Below are positions 31,525 through 51,058 of a stretch of 64,000 nt of DNA, in pieces (the first letter of the stretch is position 1; each line of letters opens with the position of its first letter). Location: the NCBI RefSeq assembly GCF_901709675.1, contig NC_051095.1, positions 6,075,956 to 6,139,955 of the forward strand. Direction: 5' to 3'. This DNA comes from Syngnathus acus (Eukaryota; Chordata; Actinopteri; Syngnathiformes; Syngnathidae). The translations under genes were made by a program, and so were the position numbers. The notes beneath the pieces were generated by a model that saw only the letters and a program-made list of their open reading frames with translations, ran no database searches and was not told the origin of the DNA.

Positions 31525-32115
31525 ACGAATGCAATTGACCTTGCATGATCGTTCTGTTTGATTTACCATGCATTTTGATTGATGCATTATTATGACTGAT
31601 TTACCATGCATTAGTCTTTTTGTTAGATTTACCAAGCGTTATGATTCTGTTTACTTCTTCTTCTTGACTTAACATGTGATATGATGATTTACCATGCATT
31701 ATTATTCCTTTGTCCAATTTACCATGTTATTATTCTCTTAGATTTACCGTGCATTTTCATCATTGATTTCTTCTATTTCATTTTACTTATTGTTAGATTT
31801 ACCATGCATCATGATTATGCCATCTGATGATTTACCATGCATTATTATTCCTTTGTCCAATTTACCATGTTGTTATTCTCTTAGATTTACCGTGCATTTT
31901 CATCATTGATTTATTTCATTTACTTATTGTTAGATTTACCATGCATTATGATTATGCCATCTGATGATTTACCATGCATTATTGTCCAATCTACCATGTT
32001 ATTATTCTTAGATTTACCATGCATTTTCATCATTGATTTCTTATATTTCATTTACTTATTGTTAAATTTACCATGCATTATTATTATACCATCTGTTGTT
32101 TTACCTTGTTTAATT
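31525..32115. repeat. AT-rich minisatellite 3' of lectin copy 2
   Basis: Same 'atttaccatgcatta' array as at 8,385-8,990, with several unit-level deletions relative to it (for example a shorter 'cttctt' run and a missing 'gactgattgat'). AATAAA signals follow near 32,125. Probably 3' UTR. Confidence 0.85.
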
Positions 32116-32686
32116 GACCAAAAAAATAATAAAATAATAAAGACAATCGGTGTGTCACCTGGTTAACTCATTTAATAGTTTACTGGTTTGGACAGGGCAA
32201 TTTTATAATCTGGTCAATATGATAACTAATTTATTACGCCCGAGGTAGGAGTATTAGTCAGACTTCCTCATGACGCCATTTGGGTGCATTTTGTATTGCT
32301 CTTTGGAATCATTTTGAAAAAAATGATTGTATACTGCTTTGTAACAATTTTGATATTGCTATTCACGTAATCAAATCCATCCATTGTCCTGAAGCGCTTA
32401 TCCTCACGAGGGTCACGGGCAGTCTTGTCTGTCACCATTAAAAAAACTAAACAAAAAAAACAATTAGGAGCGGCCATTCCGCCTCTCATGAGTGTGTTAG
32501 GAACGTGGGAGGAAACCCACGCAGGGAAGGGGTGAAAACATGCAAAGCCCACACTAGATGGCCGGCGATGGCATTGAACCCTGCGCCTAATATAGTATTG
32601 CGCAAATGAAGCATTCACCGACAGCTTCTCCAAAGGCCACCGCACTAGTGTAGCGTAAAAAAGAAAGACACAAAAAAAGTCATTTC

Positions 32687-33214
32687 ATGCAAACATCAGG
32701 CGAGCAGGGGCTCCACCAGCCATCATGCGCACATTCTACCGTGGCACCACTGAGAGCGTCCTCTCCAGTTGTATCGCTGTGTGGGGTGGTAGCTGCACTG
32801 AATACAACATGAAGGCCCTGCAGCGCATAGTGAACACAGCTGGGAGGATTAGATGGTGCTTCACTCCCCTCCCTGAAGGACATTTACACCTCCCGTCTCA
32901 CCCCCGAGGCGACCACGATTGTGTGTGATGTGAGTCACCCCGCTCACACTTTGTTTGATCTGCTGCCCTCTGGGAAGAGGTACAGGAGCCTGCGCTCCCG
33001 CACCACCAGACTCACCAACAGCTTCGTACTCCAGACTGTTAGGATCCTGAACTCTCTGCAGGGAGTCATGACTGTTCTTAATGAAACAGTTCAATATGAT
33101 TGGGCTGTTCATTTCGGGCTCTCGGCCACAATTCATGTTGAGAAGGCCATGGACACTCCTTGCAGTATCCTCTGATTTTAATGTAATTATTTGAGACCAA
33201 TGGATAGACAGACC
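32687..33214 (+). mobile_element. LINE fragment, truncated at duplication border
   Basis: Duplicate of the LINE at 9,560. The coding relic is complete, but the 3' tail stops at 33,214, where unrelated sequence begins ('cttggcactctgatgaagg'). Confidence 0.8.
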
Positions 33215-33790
33215 TTGGCACTCTGATGAAGGCGGATTATAAAAAGCCGAAACATGTCAGGTAATGCAGCTAAAATCATTTGTTTGAGATGAAAGAACCA
33301 GTGAAGTGAATAATGATAATAATTCAAATGAAAGATGGCCAATGTGTTCTTGCCAGTCGTGGTCCGGTTAATCCTACAAAAAAAAATTCTGTTATTCAAA
33401 CACAACTGAGCACTTGTTAATTGTGAGCTGATTATGGGGAGAGCACCTTTGCTTTCCTGAAAGTCAACATCAGCGAACTGCCAATAGAATCCACACGAGC
33501 CACCTTCGCCTTGCTTCTGCAAAAACAAAAGCTTCGGTCTCGTAACAATCATAATTGGGGGAAATTCTTGTCATGCCGCAAATTGTATTTGTGGTCTTGT
33601 TTTAAAAGGGAGTTGTTTGGTTTTGTCGTCAAGCAACATCATCCTTGTGACTGCCTTAATTGCTAAAATAGGACTTGTGCATGTCAAATTGGAACCATTA
33701 TTGTCATATATTGCCTTATTTTCTTTTTCAGAATTAAACCTTATTGCATTTTTTTCCTCCAATATGTGTACAGTTTTTGGATTTTAAAGA
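33215..33790. other. Unassigned region after the duplication border
   Basis: I see no certain gene. On the minus strand a plausible acceptor ('tttttgcag' reading down to about 33,518) precedes a short open frame. It could be a 3' exon of the candidate secreted-protein gene just upstream, but that join is speculative. Confidence 0.3.
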
Positions 33791-33799
33791 GCTCCTTGT

Positions 33800-34105
33800 T
33801 TACCTCCTTTGGTGGCTGGTATGTTGGTTGTGGCGAGTGCGGAGGACTGCCGTTGGCTGTGGGTTGAACTCGCCATCGATGGCTGGGACATCCCAGCCTG
33901 CCATCTGCGCCTGTTCCTGCTCCTGTTCCACCGTGCTGACTTCCTGATGCAGCGAGGTCACCAGAGAATAGCAGGAGATTACAACCCAATCATGGCATCT
34001 CATAGCAGCAGGACAAACTACCTTTCTGGTCCTCGGTCTTCCGGCCGCAACTTCCAGGAACAGGAACACAGCCAACAAGGGCAGCACACACCTGGAACAA
34101 AGCAT
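33800..34105 (-). CDS. Candidate small secreted protein
   Basis: A 101-codon frame starts MLCSRCVLPLLAVFLFLEV, a good signal peptide, followed by a basic stretch (RPRTRK) and a Gln/Glu-rich tail. The ATG falls immediately after a splice acceptor (ttttag|ATG). A donor (aagag|gtaag) at about 34,596 marks the end of an untranslated first exon, which is preceded by a TATA box. This layout resembles small hormone or neuropeptide genes, but I do not recognise the sequence. An in-frame alternative intron is possible, with donor after the RTRK codons and acceptor before GAAGTCAGC. A downstream donor (gag|gtaaac) near the stop could add a further exon near 33,500. It is a gene candidate only. Confidence 0.45.
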   Translation of the reverse strand: MLCSRCVLPLLAVFLFLEVAAGRPRTRKVVCPAAMRCHDWVVISCYSLVTSLHQEVSTVEQEQEQAQMAGWDVPAIDGEFNPQPTAVLRTRHNQHTSHQRR

Positions 34106-34595
34106 CTAAAACACCGACAAGAGAAAAAAAAAGAAAAGTAATTCAGCAGAAGCAACCAAATAAGACTAATGATTGAAATAATTATTTTGCTGAAGTACGC
34201 ATCGTTAGCTTCCAAGGCAAACCCCATAAATATTTTTTTTTTCCTTTGACAAGCCTATGATTTTTTTTTTTTTAATTGTTAAAGGAAAGTCTAATTCCCA
34301 ATACCTTTAATCCGGCAAAGTTGCAACTTTATCACTGTTCTCAGAATGTTTTTACAATGCAAAGGTTTTACATTTATCTTGTAAAATTGACACCTTTTCT
34401 TAAATACATTTCCTTGTAAAAAAAAAAAAAATGGTTGTAAAATTGATAACTTTTTATGTAAAATTCTGACATCACTTTTGGAAATGATTTTTTTTTTCTT
34501 GAAAACTTGTACCTCATAAAATCCACAAATAATTTAGTCAATTTGTCATTTGTATCGATTTTAATTCCGTTTTAATGTGCTCGTGAAGCTCTTAC

Positions 34596-34692
34596 CTCTT
34601 CGAGATTTTCAGTTCGTAAACGGAGCGATGACGTCGTGGTGTGGTGGCGCGGTGTAGTGTTGTGGGTAAATGCGGCGTGCGTGCTTTTTATA
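34596..34692 (-). promoter_or_regulatory. TATA promoter and noncoding exon 1 of the small secreted gene
   Basis: The minus strand shows TATAAAAA at 34,692-34,685. About 55 bp downstream is a TGACGTCA-like core (ATGACGTC on the plus strand at about 34,628-34,635, one base from a full CRE). A strong donor follows at 34,595. An initiation site about 30 bp after the TATA box would give a first exon of roughly 65 bp. Confidence 0.5.
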
Positions 34693-34859
34693 GCTCCGCG
34701 TCGTGGGAGGGTTTATATGACACAGGGCTGTTTAGGCTGAACGCGAGACAATTACGCTCCATCTCCATCTTCACGTTATCAACAACAGGAAAAATGTGCG
34801 CGACACGCCTTGGCACACGTTCACATGCCAAGAGCATATCATAGCAATCTCCTCACGTC

Positions 34860-36045
34860 GCCAAACGGGACGTCGCTACTATTTTTTCCTCTTGTGTCGT
34901 TATTGTCTTAAATTTTGAATGGAAAAACAAACAGTTCATTTTTTTAAAATCATATTTTACTTGACCAATGAGTTTGATTCGTACTGTGAGCATAAGCGCA
35001 GCTCACATCATCTCACCCCACTGAAATGAATAGAAATGCCATTCATCTGTTCCAGCCGCCCTGAAAACTAATTTTCACCAGTATTGTATTTTATAAAAAG
35101 ATACACACAAGACACAACAGTACAATCAAGTACAATGCGAGGTATAAGAGGTGTATGAAAATTTGAATACAATTTAAATGTCATTGTGCAGCTCCTTCTG
35201 TTTATGTCTGCGTCATGGCCACCAGGAGGCAGTATATTACATACGCAAAGAAATGTTTTTTACAACTGCTTCACTTAAAAATGACTTTTTCAGAAACACC
35301 CGTCAGGTTTCAGTAACATTTACGACAAATAATAATTGTGTGAGGTAAATATGAATCGTGACTTTCTTCTCCTAATTTTTTCCTCTTATATGGCCACTAT
35401 TTCTCATTAGAATTCGAACTTTGTTTTGTGAGCTATTACAAAAGACTTGTGTGCCCATTTTACGTCTCGAATTCCCGAGGCTAAGTGCGTTGAGCAGTCT
35501 TGAAGTTGCATTTTCCAGCGTTGAGCGAGCGCACACGTAAACGAAGCGAGGCAGCGCCACTTTTGCACACTGACTGATTAGCGTCCTTATCGAGGACTCA
35601 TCAAATTTCTCGTGTAGATGGGGACCACCCAGTGCGGATGGAGATAATACCGCATTACCCACATCAAACCGACAAGACAAAGTAGAAACAATAACCTAAC
35701 GAGACAGAAATTGAAAAAATTGAACACAAGAGAAAAATGACATTTATAAATAGAAACAAGGAAAACATAGAAAAGTCTAAATACAAACTAATTTTTTTAA
35801 AAAAAGGACATGACAGAAAGAACATGACAGTTTTACATACAGTGTGTATGCATGCGTGTATGTGAACGTGTGTAATGTATGAGAAATATGCTTTTAAAAA
35901 TAATACATAAATGAATTAAAACAAATATTGCATAATATTACAATTATTGCTGATTACATATAATGAATTGCGTGTCTGTATTCATATTATTATATTATGG
36001 CAGAAAAGAGGAACATGTCTGTATTCCATGACTGTCTGCCAATAA

Positions 36046-36078
<33 letters not shown>

Positions 36079-36560
36079 GTCATTGTGGTTATGTCTTTAT
36101 TCGTAAAATATATATTTCTGAAGTAAAAAAATGAGTGAAGAATGAATGACAGCAAAAGAAAAGTGATAAAATAATAACTAGAAATGCAATAATATCCCAT
36201 AGCTAATTTAATGAAGGCAATTTTTATTTCATAAGCAATGATCTTAATGTATTTAAAAAACTAAAACTTTAACCAATTTTAACCTCCGCAATTTTTTTCG
36301 GAGGTAAGCGTGAGTGGCGTAATGGCACCCTCTTGTGGACAGCACAATAACAGTAAATCCGATGACGTCAGTGTCCACTAGTACTTATCTTTCAGCAAAA
36401 TCGAAACAACGCAAATCGAAGAGAACAAGTTGAAACGCCATCCATACATCTCGTAGCATTTATGGAGCCACAATCTTGACTATTTAAAGATTGGGCGTTC
36501 ACTTTCTTCACTGTGCGTGACGACGAACGTAAAAAAAAAAAAAAAAAAAAAAAGATGACG
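34860..36560. other. Intergenic, AT-rich
   Basis: No coding exon is supported. It contains a (ATT)n microsatellite at about 36,044-36,077 and scattered A/T runs. Short open frames lack splice or codon support. Confidence 0.6.
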
Positions 36561-37044
36561 AAAGGGGCGTGGATCAAACGTGAAGACTGTTTCCTTGGGA
36601 GGAATCTACAACAACATATACGAACCAAACGACGGGATTGTGGACTTTTTCTACCTTGGAGGAGCTCAAACAGTTGCTCATTCAACTGGTGAGTTTATGT
36701 CGACTGTAGCTTCAGCTTTAAACACAACAACGATTTAAAAAAAAAAAAAAACCATTTTATTTTTGAGTGGTGAAGGTCGGACGAAAGAATTTGTTCCGTT
36801 TCCCTGCGCTCAAATGTCACCGTTTAACTTTGTTCCAGTCACCGAAGGCCCGCACGCGCTAGTGATGGAAACAAATAATTATTTATATAAGGGCATTGTC
36901 TGTGTATCTGTATCCATTTTCAAAACCGTCATTGTTTAACATTTTTGAAAAAGTTTAAACGTGCTTCCGTCACTCCCATTAGTTTCCCCAGAAGAAGTGA
37001 CAGGAAGTTGAGAAAGAGGTAACCTGAAGTCACAACCACTCATT

Positions 37045-39518
37045 ATGTCAGGTTAGTTTGATCTGTTTTTACTTTTTAAGTTGTTTAACAAGATTTGCTT
37101 GGTCGTGTCACACCAGTTTTGTGCTGCTGAACTCTGTTGTTTTTGCCAGGTTACACCAACCAGGTGCCCTACCCAATGACTCATCAAGGGGGCCAATCGG
37201 TGGCCCCCTATCCTACATTTCAGGGCGGGTATGGGGCCCCCGCTCCAACCCCAGGTTTCAACATTGACTACACCCAAGGTCCACCACCTGTTATGTTTCA
37301 ACCGGGACCAATGGGCGGCTCCCCTGGGGCCATCAGCCCTGCGCCAGCCCCAGTTCCCGTGGTACCTGTTGGGGTTCCTCCCGGACTCGAATACCTCACT
37401 CAGGTAACTCAATTCTTCATAATGTCTTAGTGTGTGGTTGACTCTATTAGTATTGTTTGTAAAAAAACAAAAGAAACCATAAAGGTTCAGCTTCTCCTTT
37501 CTGACCTTTGAACGGTACGTTGTGCAAGATTGTGCGAACGTGATTATTTTCAAAGTCAAACACTTAGCAGTGAGAAAAACAATGCAGCTCATCTCCTTGT
37601 CTGTTTTCATTTTAGATTGACCAGATTCTGATCCACCAGAAAGTGGAACTTCTGGAAGGTAGGTTGCTCCGGCTCCCCCTCGACTAAAAACGTCGCGTGC
37701 TAACCGATTGCCGTTTGCTAGCGTTCATCGGCTTCGAGACCAACAACCAGTATGAGATCAAGAACAGCCTTGGTCAGAAGATCTACAAAGCTAAGGAGAA
37801 GAACGATTGCTGCACGCGCAACTGCTGCGGCTCGCTGCGCAGCTTTGACATGAAGATTAAGGACAACAGTGACCGCGAGGTCATCCGCCTCATCAGGCCC
37901 TTCCGCTGCGTTTCGTGCTGGTGTCCGTGCTGCCTGCAAGAGGTTCGCTTTCCTTCTCATTTTTTTTTTCCTTTTTGCTCCAATCACATTTCAGTCTCTG
38001 TGTTGCCATGTCAGTCTAATCTGCCCGCTCAGCGTTGTCGCTGCAATCTGATTGGCGATGAGCCGTTTTGTTAAACCTATCACATTTGAAATTGTTGATT
38101 CAATTTGAATCCAAATCAAATCAATCAAATTTAGTCCTGATCCCGTGGGATTTCCCAAACCCACTGTGCTTTGTGGAATGGAAAGCCGAGCAGCTGGTTT
38201 GAGCACACACATGCTCTTCTTTGACTGCTCGCTTGTTGTTTGCGCTCCTAACTGGAGTCATGCCACCTCGGTGATGTTTGCTAACGCGCTCTCTGAACTC
38301 AGCCGTTCAGTCCGTGCCAAAAGTATTGGAACAGCAAGGTCAATTTCATAATTTTTGTTGTATACTGGAACGATGACGACAGTGAAGGCTTGATTACAAA
38401 TAAATTGACCTTGGTGTTCCAATACTTTTGAAGAGGACCATGGAAACTACATTGAACCGCTAGCGACATGGTGGGATTGTCAAGGATTGTCAAGTGTGAA
38501 TACTGTGGTTGTGTGTGATGCCCCGCCCCCTCCCTCTCCTCCCCAGATGGAGGTGCAGGCGCCGCCGGGTACCACCGTGGGCTTCGTCAAGCAGGACTGG
38601 CACCCGTTCATTCCACGCTTCTCCATCCAGGGGCCCAACAAGGAGACCCTGATGAAGCTGGAGGGGCCCTGTTTCGCCTGCAACTGCTGCGGGGATGTCA
38701 ACTTTGAGGTCAAACAAACTACAACGCTTTTATAGATTTTTTTATTTTTTTTTTCTCTTATACATTTGTGACTCAAAGTCAAAGTCTGCTTTACTGTCAA
38801 TTTCTTCACTTGCCAAGACACACAAAGAAATCGAAATAACGTTCCCACTATCCCACGGTGACAAGACATAGTACACAATATACATACAAGTAAATAACAC
38901 AAACAAATAAAAACAAGAAGGCACAAACAATGAATAAATAAGAGTGATGAATAAATAATAAATAAACAAATAACATAATAAATAAGAGGAGCAAAAATGG
39001 AGCAAGTGTGCAAACAGCAGACAGTCAGAATAGAGCGCAAACTAACGCAGAAGGGGGGGGGGGGGGAGTTCAGGATCCTAACAGCCTGGAGTCTGAAGCT
39101 GTTGGTGAGTCTGGTGGTGCGGGAGCGCAGGCTCCTGTACCTCTTCCCAGAGGGCAGAGAATCAAACAAAAAGAGTGAGCGGGGTGACTGACATCACTCA
39201 CAACCGCGGTTTGTTTTGCAGCTGACGGGCAAAGATAGCAGTCAGCCCATCGGTCGCATCAGCAAGCAGTGGAGCGGCCTCTTGAAGGAAGTCTTCACCG
39301 ACACGGACAACTTTGGCATCCAGTTCCCTTTGGATCTGGACGTGAAAATGAAAGCCGTCCTCCTGGGGACCTGCTTCCTCATTGTAAGTTTGCTTCCTCT
39401 TCATCTCGCTTACGTCCAAAACGCATTGCTGAGCGGTTCCTTTTTGTTTTCTTGACAGGATTTCATGTTCTTTGAGAAAGTGGGCGAGGCCAACCAGCGC
39501 AGCACCGTCTTCTCTTAA
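37045..39518 (+). CDS. plscr3: Phospholipid scramblase 3-like
   Basis: Scramblase-family protein, 302 aa. Exons: 37045-37051, 37150-37403, 37616-37658, 37722-37942, 38547-38708, 39222-39383 and 39459-39518, preceded by an untranslated exon ending at about 36,688. The N-terminus is Pro/Gly-rich (about 1-85), as in PLSCR1/3. The core starts with IDQILIHQK, has a Cys cluster (CWCPCC) suited to palmitoylation, the [10 protein letters not shown] motif, and the C-terminal [15 protein letters not shown] segment leading into one transmembrane helix and MFFEK. PLSCR3 acts at mitochondria (cardiolipin transfer), PLSCR1 at the plasma membrane. I favour PLSCR3 because tnk1 is adjacent, as in human 17p13, and because of the IDQILIHQK context; PLSCR1/2-like is the alternative. 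One intron carries a reverse-orientation LINE. Confidence 0.9.
38316..38430. mobile_element. Short inverted-repeat element in plscr3 intron
   Basis: Left end 'ccaaaagtattggaac' plus 'aaggtcaattt'; right end is the inverted match 'aaattgacctt' plus 'gttccaatacttttg'. It is about 115 bp and noncoding: a MITE. Confidence 0.75.
38770..39180 (-). mobile_element. LINE 3' fragment in plscr3 intron
   Basis: Same LINE family as at 9,560-10,335, in reverse orientation, including the [19 protein letters not shown]-coding end. A G-run at about 39,052-39,066 interrupts it. Full 5' parts are absent. Confidence 0.85.
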
Positions 39519-39669
39519 AACAGCAAATGAATAGTTAAGAATTTTGGGAATTTCCGTCCGACCGTCACTTATCACTCCAATAGGAAGTTACACTTTGTGT
39601 ATCCTGGGTCGTATAGTACTGCATTGTTTAAACACAATATGCCACATGGCAAAAAAAAAAACTTACGAG

Positions 39670-39704
<35 letters not shown>

Positions 39705-40469
39705 AAAAAGTGATTTGAACTGACTTTATGTCAAGACGTCCAACAGCGGGCATTGTAGTGGCGTGTCACGTCCAGGCTGTGTGATGAGGCTCAGTCCGAA
39801 TATGTGCAAATTGTAAATAATGCGATTTCCATGCAATTTTTCCCCCACTGAAGCCGTGCCAGTCATCCCGCAAAATTCAATCATTCTCCTTGGATAATGT
39901 GCCAGGCTCCTACTCACGTGCCTGATTATTTAATCACTCCGAGAATTGTCGGCAGATATTGACACTACCTCTCATCCAATAGTCACTTTTCTACTTATCT
40001 GTTTGAAACATTTCTGACATTTTTTTAATCAATATGAATGTAAAAATAGAAGCACTGTGTGTTAATATACCCATGCCACTGCTAGTCACGTTGTTTCTTT
40101 TTTTTATTTATACTTATATAATTGTGATCATTAGCTTCTGATAAATTCAGTTTTTGTCGAAATTATATAGGACCAAAAAAAACTTGAGCCTAAATGGGAT
40201 CCCCCTTCCACTCCATAATAAGGAATGCTATATGCTCGCATCAATTTACCAGTAGTTGTACTTAAATAAATATCAAACACACATTTGAGTTAAAAAAAAA
40301 AAATGAATCGCACAAAAATGTCAAGCTTTTTTAAATGAAAATGTTATACAAGATGCAAGAACTTCTCAAAATCAATTTATTCAACAGAACAATATAAACA
40401 TCCCAGGAAATATGAAATATACTTTTTAAAAAGTGTAAGTAGTGTCTTTTGAAAAGTGACATTGCAGTT
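39519..40469. other. Tail-to-tail spacer between plscr3 and tnk1
   Basis: Presumably the 3' UTRs of both genes. It holds an A-run of about 30 bp near 39,675-39,705 and nothing coding. Confidence 0.6.
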
Positions 40470-43915
<3,446 letters not shown>

Positions 43916-43929
43916 CGGCGGGCGCTCGG

Positions 43930-46900
43930 AGCGCAAGCAGGCAGCGGGCGGGTAATACTGAAGCTTTTCTGCAATAGTTTCACTGAGATTTTAGCAGCAG
44001 ACAAATAACTTGATTTGTTTGATCTTGATGTGGCTCATGTTAAATGTGTTTTAATGCCCAGTTGGCCTTCGACTACCCTGAGGTGTCAGCATGTGGGGGG
44101 ACAAATGAACGGGAACTAGCAAAGTTAGTGCTTGTGATGCTAACGTTTATGTGCACAGTGATGAATCTTTAACCGGCTCAGCTACTGAAAACACACTTGA
44201 CTCCTTGTGATCACACTCCGTAACGTCAACACAATCATCAGTTGGTATCCATCCATGGTACCTGACTTTGGGTGCACCCACGAGCAGGGGACCTACCATA
44301 TGATAAACGAGCAATAGCACTCACATCTATGGACATTTTATTTCATCTTTTTAAAGGGCAGTCATGGCCAGGTTGATCATTGATGAAGTTGAAAAAAAAG
44401 TAGTTAAAGTGTGTACGGTTAAATATTTACATTTCTTATTTGCTTTCGTTTAATTCTTATAATAATAAACAACAAATACAAACACCTAGATTGGTGCACA
44501 AAAATTGACTGGACTTGATAATGCTGAAAACCTTATTTAGTCTTCCACAGGTTCGAACCCAGACCCTCAGAATTGCAAGGCGGACAAGCTAAACACTTCC
44601 TATTGAATCTGTAAAGATGAGTCATTTTACGCGACAATTATATTCTATATATTAACTATTATCGATAATAAAACGTCACTATATCGGAGTAGATACAGTG
44701 GTGTGTATCGCAGTGTAATGCGAGTGTTAATAAGTTATTCATTACAAATGAAAGATATGCAAAATATAATTCCAATGTGTCATGCGTGCTTTCTGTTTGA
44801 AACTTACATAGAGTAAGCGACGAATGTTGTTGACAGCTCGTCGTCACCCCCCCACACACACCTTTACTCCAGACGGCATGTCTCCGTCCACCCCACAAAT
44901 CTTTTGAAAAGTCCTAAAAAAGCGCCACAGATTCCAGAATTCCCTCTTGTCTTTCACAAACCGAAAAAAAAATCCGCTAAACGTCACTTAAGCTCGTTCG
45001 GTTTCAATTCGGAGCGAGTCAACAAAAAGTCAGTGAGACTCCAGGGACGTACCTGTCTTTTTTTTTTTTTTCCATTTCCGGGATAAGTTACACCTTTTTC
45101 CGCCCATGCCTCACCTGAATCGACGCGTTAAGGACGCAAGTGACATTTGAAACAAAACAAAATGAATAAAAATATATTTTTTAAGTATCTAAAATAAACC
45201 TAGTACTTATTTGAAAGTACAACAGCTGGGGTGGGCTTTGTGCTCGACGTGTTAAAAATGTAAAGTCCTTAATAAAAATATTTTTGTATAAAGACAAAAA
45301 AATGTAGAAACGCCTATTTCTTTCTTTCTATTGAATATCGTTCATCGTAGCGACATTTAATACATTACAACATTATACTACTCAAATTGTTTTTATATTT
45401 TCCCCAATATTAAAACAAATTTAAATATAGATGATCAAAATATACAATGAGAACCTGCATAAAGACTATATAAATAATGAAAAGCCTTTACAAAATAAGC
45501 AATTCAATATTTTGGCAATTTGGCCTTTTTTGGTTAATCTGATTTTATAATGGCTGTTTAATATTACTGCAGTATGTTTCATGTAAGATATCCAAAACAA
45601 TTTAATTAATTGACCAAATATAATTACGAATATAATTACAAATGCCAAACCTACACCATATAGTATTTATTCGGGATAATATAACCAAATATGATCATGT
45701 TTTCTAAAAGTATAAAATGTTAGTTTCGTGATGGCTACATGAGTGGTTTCCAGTTTTGAAAAGATGTTCTCCGGGTGAAGTATGTGTTTTTCAAGGGTTT
45801 CTCCCACTCTATAGCGGCGGCTGCTAAGCAGGTTCAACAGGATTTCTTTGCAGCCTCTGACGTGTTTGTATGCAGCAATCCAATCTTGTCTGAGCTTTGC
45901 ACTTCCTGCCACAGTCAGTCCTCCACATCGGATCGTGGCTTTTCAGAGTGGAAAAGAGCAATGATAAACATTTACGATAGAGGTGGGGGACCTACCTACA
46001 GTCCCTGGCCCTAAAATCATTCTGAAGAGACGTTTAGAATAATGTAGGCCCATGGACTGTATTGCGCAACCCTGTTATTTCCAGTAATGGATGAGCAGTT
46101 TCTGGGGGGAAGTTTAGTTTCAGCTAACACTTCCAGTGTGGGAATTGTTTTTAATTTCTCATTTCACGAGTGGGTGACTGACTTGACTGACCATTTTCCA
46201 ATCACCGGCCATTATGTTTCTTACGATATATGTCTTGAGTATTTCACAACATATGTAACTAATGTTTCCCTTTCTTCTAAAATTGTTTCACGAGTTTTAC
46301 CTCGTGGTATGTGATGACACACTGATAATGTTGTTAGTCACCTGAATGTTGTTAGTCACTTAAATGTTGTCCAGAGGCTGAGATCAACCGGAATCAAATT
46401 TCTTATTTGGCATGCACAAACTTGGCCAATTAAGCTGATTCTGATGATTCATTTCCATCCGTTTGTCCATCCATCCATCCATCCATCCCTCCAACCGTGA
46501 ATTATTTATTTTTTTACAAATCGTGTGTTATTATTTTTGTAAAACACACAAGAGAACATATCATTTAAAAACAATGTTTTGAAAACGTGAAAAAGGGACG
46601 TTACAAGTATTTTTTCGCTCGTGCACGTCTCAAATACAAATAAATAGCGCCCTCTTGCGGTAACAGACTGTTATCTCCTTAGCGCATGCCATTTATTCAA
46701 ACCCGCCCTCTTGGTCGTCACGTGTGAAGACGCCATCACTCAGAGAAAAATATTCAGCTGCACAAATAGATATATTCCTCTGTTGAGAAACTTATTTCAA
46801 TTTGACTCAATTTGTGTTTTTAGCACAAAGTAAGATTCTGTGATTTAATCAATGCTCAGACATCGGTGTTTGTCAAAATCGTGAAGCGGTCGTTTGTAAA

Positions 46901-46940
46901 GAGAAAAACAAACCCGGAAGTAATCGCGCTGCTCATGTAC
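43930..46940. other. Head-to-head intergenic region tnk1 / trmt44
   Basis: Three kilobases with no supported gene. At about 44,545-44,600 a phrase like 'ggttcgaacccagaccctca' matches the end of a common fish repeat. 'ccatccatccatccatcc' occurs near 46,470. Both promoters should lie here, but I could not place them. Confidence 0.5.
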
Positions 46941-46942
46941 GC

Positions 46943-50459
<3,517 letters not shown>

Positions 50460-51058
50460 GTTTGGCGCCTTCAACTGACTGTTGGGAATGTTACCACCAA
50501 ATGTTTTTTGAGAAAATACACTTTTAAAAATGATGACTTTTCATTGTTTGTGAGTTTTTCTTGCAAAATGAACACTCACTCTCTGTTGGCCTACAATTCC
50601 ATCATTTGTCTTCATGGTGTTATTGATGTGAAATTCTGACTTTTTCTCATGATACTCCAACTTAATTCTGGTAATGTTATTCTGATAAAACAGCAACCTT
50701 TTTTTACCTGATGAAAAGGAAAACACATGCAGAAATGAAGTTATGATTTCACCAGATCAAAGTGGTATGAAAAAAAAAAAAACTGAACTCAACGCCGAAT
50801 TAATTTTGTGGCAGTGGGAGAAATTTTCTTCTAACTCCAATGAAAAGCAGTCTCTGTACCCGCAAACATTGCCCCCTATTGGATAGAAAGCACAATTGCA
50901 ATCACATAACGCAGGATGGAATAGACGGGAGCGCGACGATGCAGCCAACTTGAGCGGCGTCGTGAACGCGCACGCGAGACGAGACGACCCCTCTCGCGCT
51001 GCGGGGGCTTCTTCTTTTCTTCCTTCCTCCTTCCTTGGCAGCTTTCGAACTCGCGACC

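Larger units (their letters stand above)
23141..33214. repeat. Segmental duplication, right copy
   Basis: Matches 1-10,085. The duplicated relics include the MITE (about 24,546-24,716), the reverse-transcriptase fragment, the 3' minisatellite and the LINE piece. Sequence diverges completely after 33,214. Copy-specific substitutions cluster at the left edge (23,141-23,300) and from about 31,195 onward. Confidence 0.9.

Noticed and set aside
38480-39169. A 229-codon minus-strand frame
   Set aside because: It is LINE tail plus the antisense of a plscr3 exon, not a gene.
44545-44600. tRNA-like 'ggttcgaaccc' box
   Set aside because: Only a B-box-like phrase inside a dispersed repeat; no clover-leaf or A box seen.
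45775-46014. 79-codon frame between tnk1 and trmt44
   Set aside because: No splice context, no recognised motif and no codon signal; left as intergenic.
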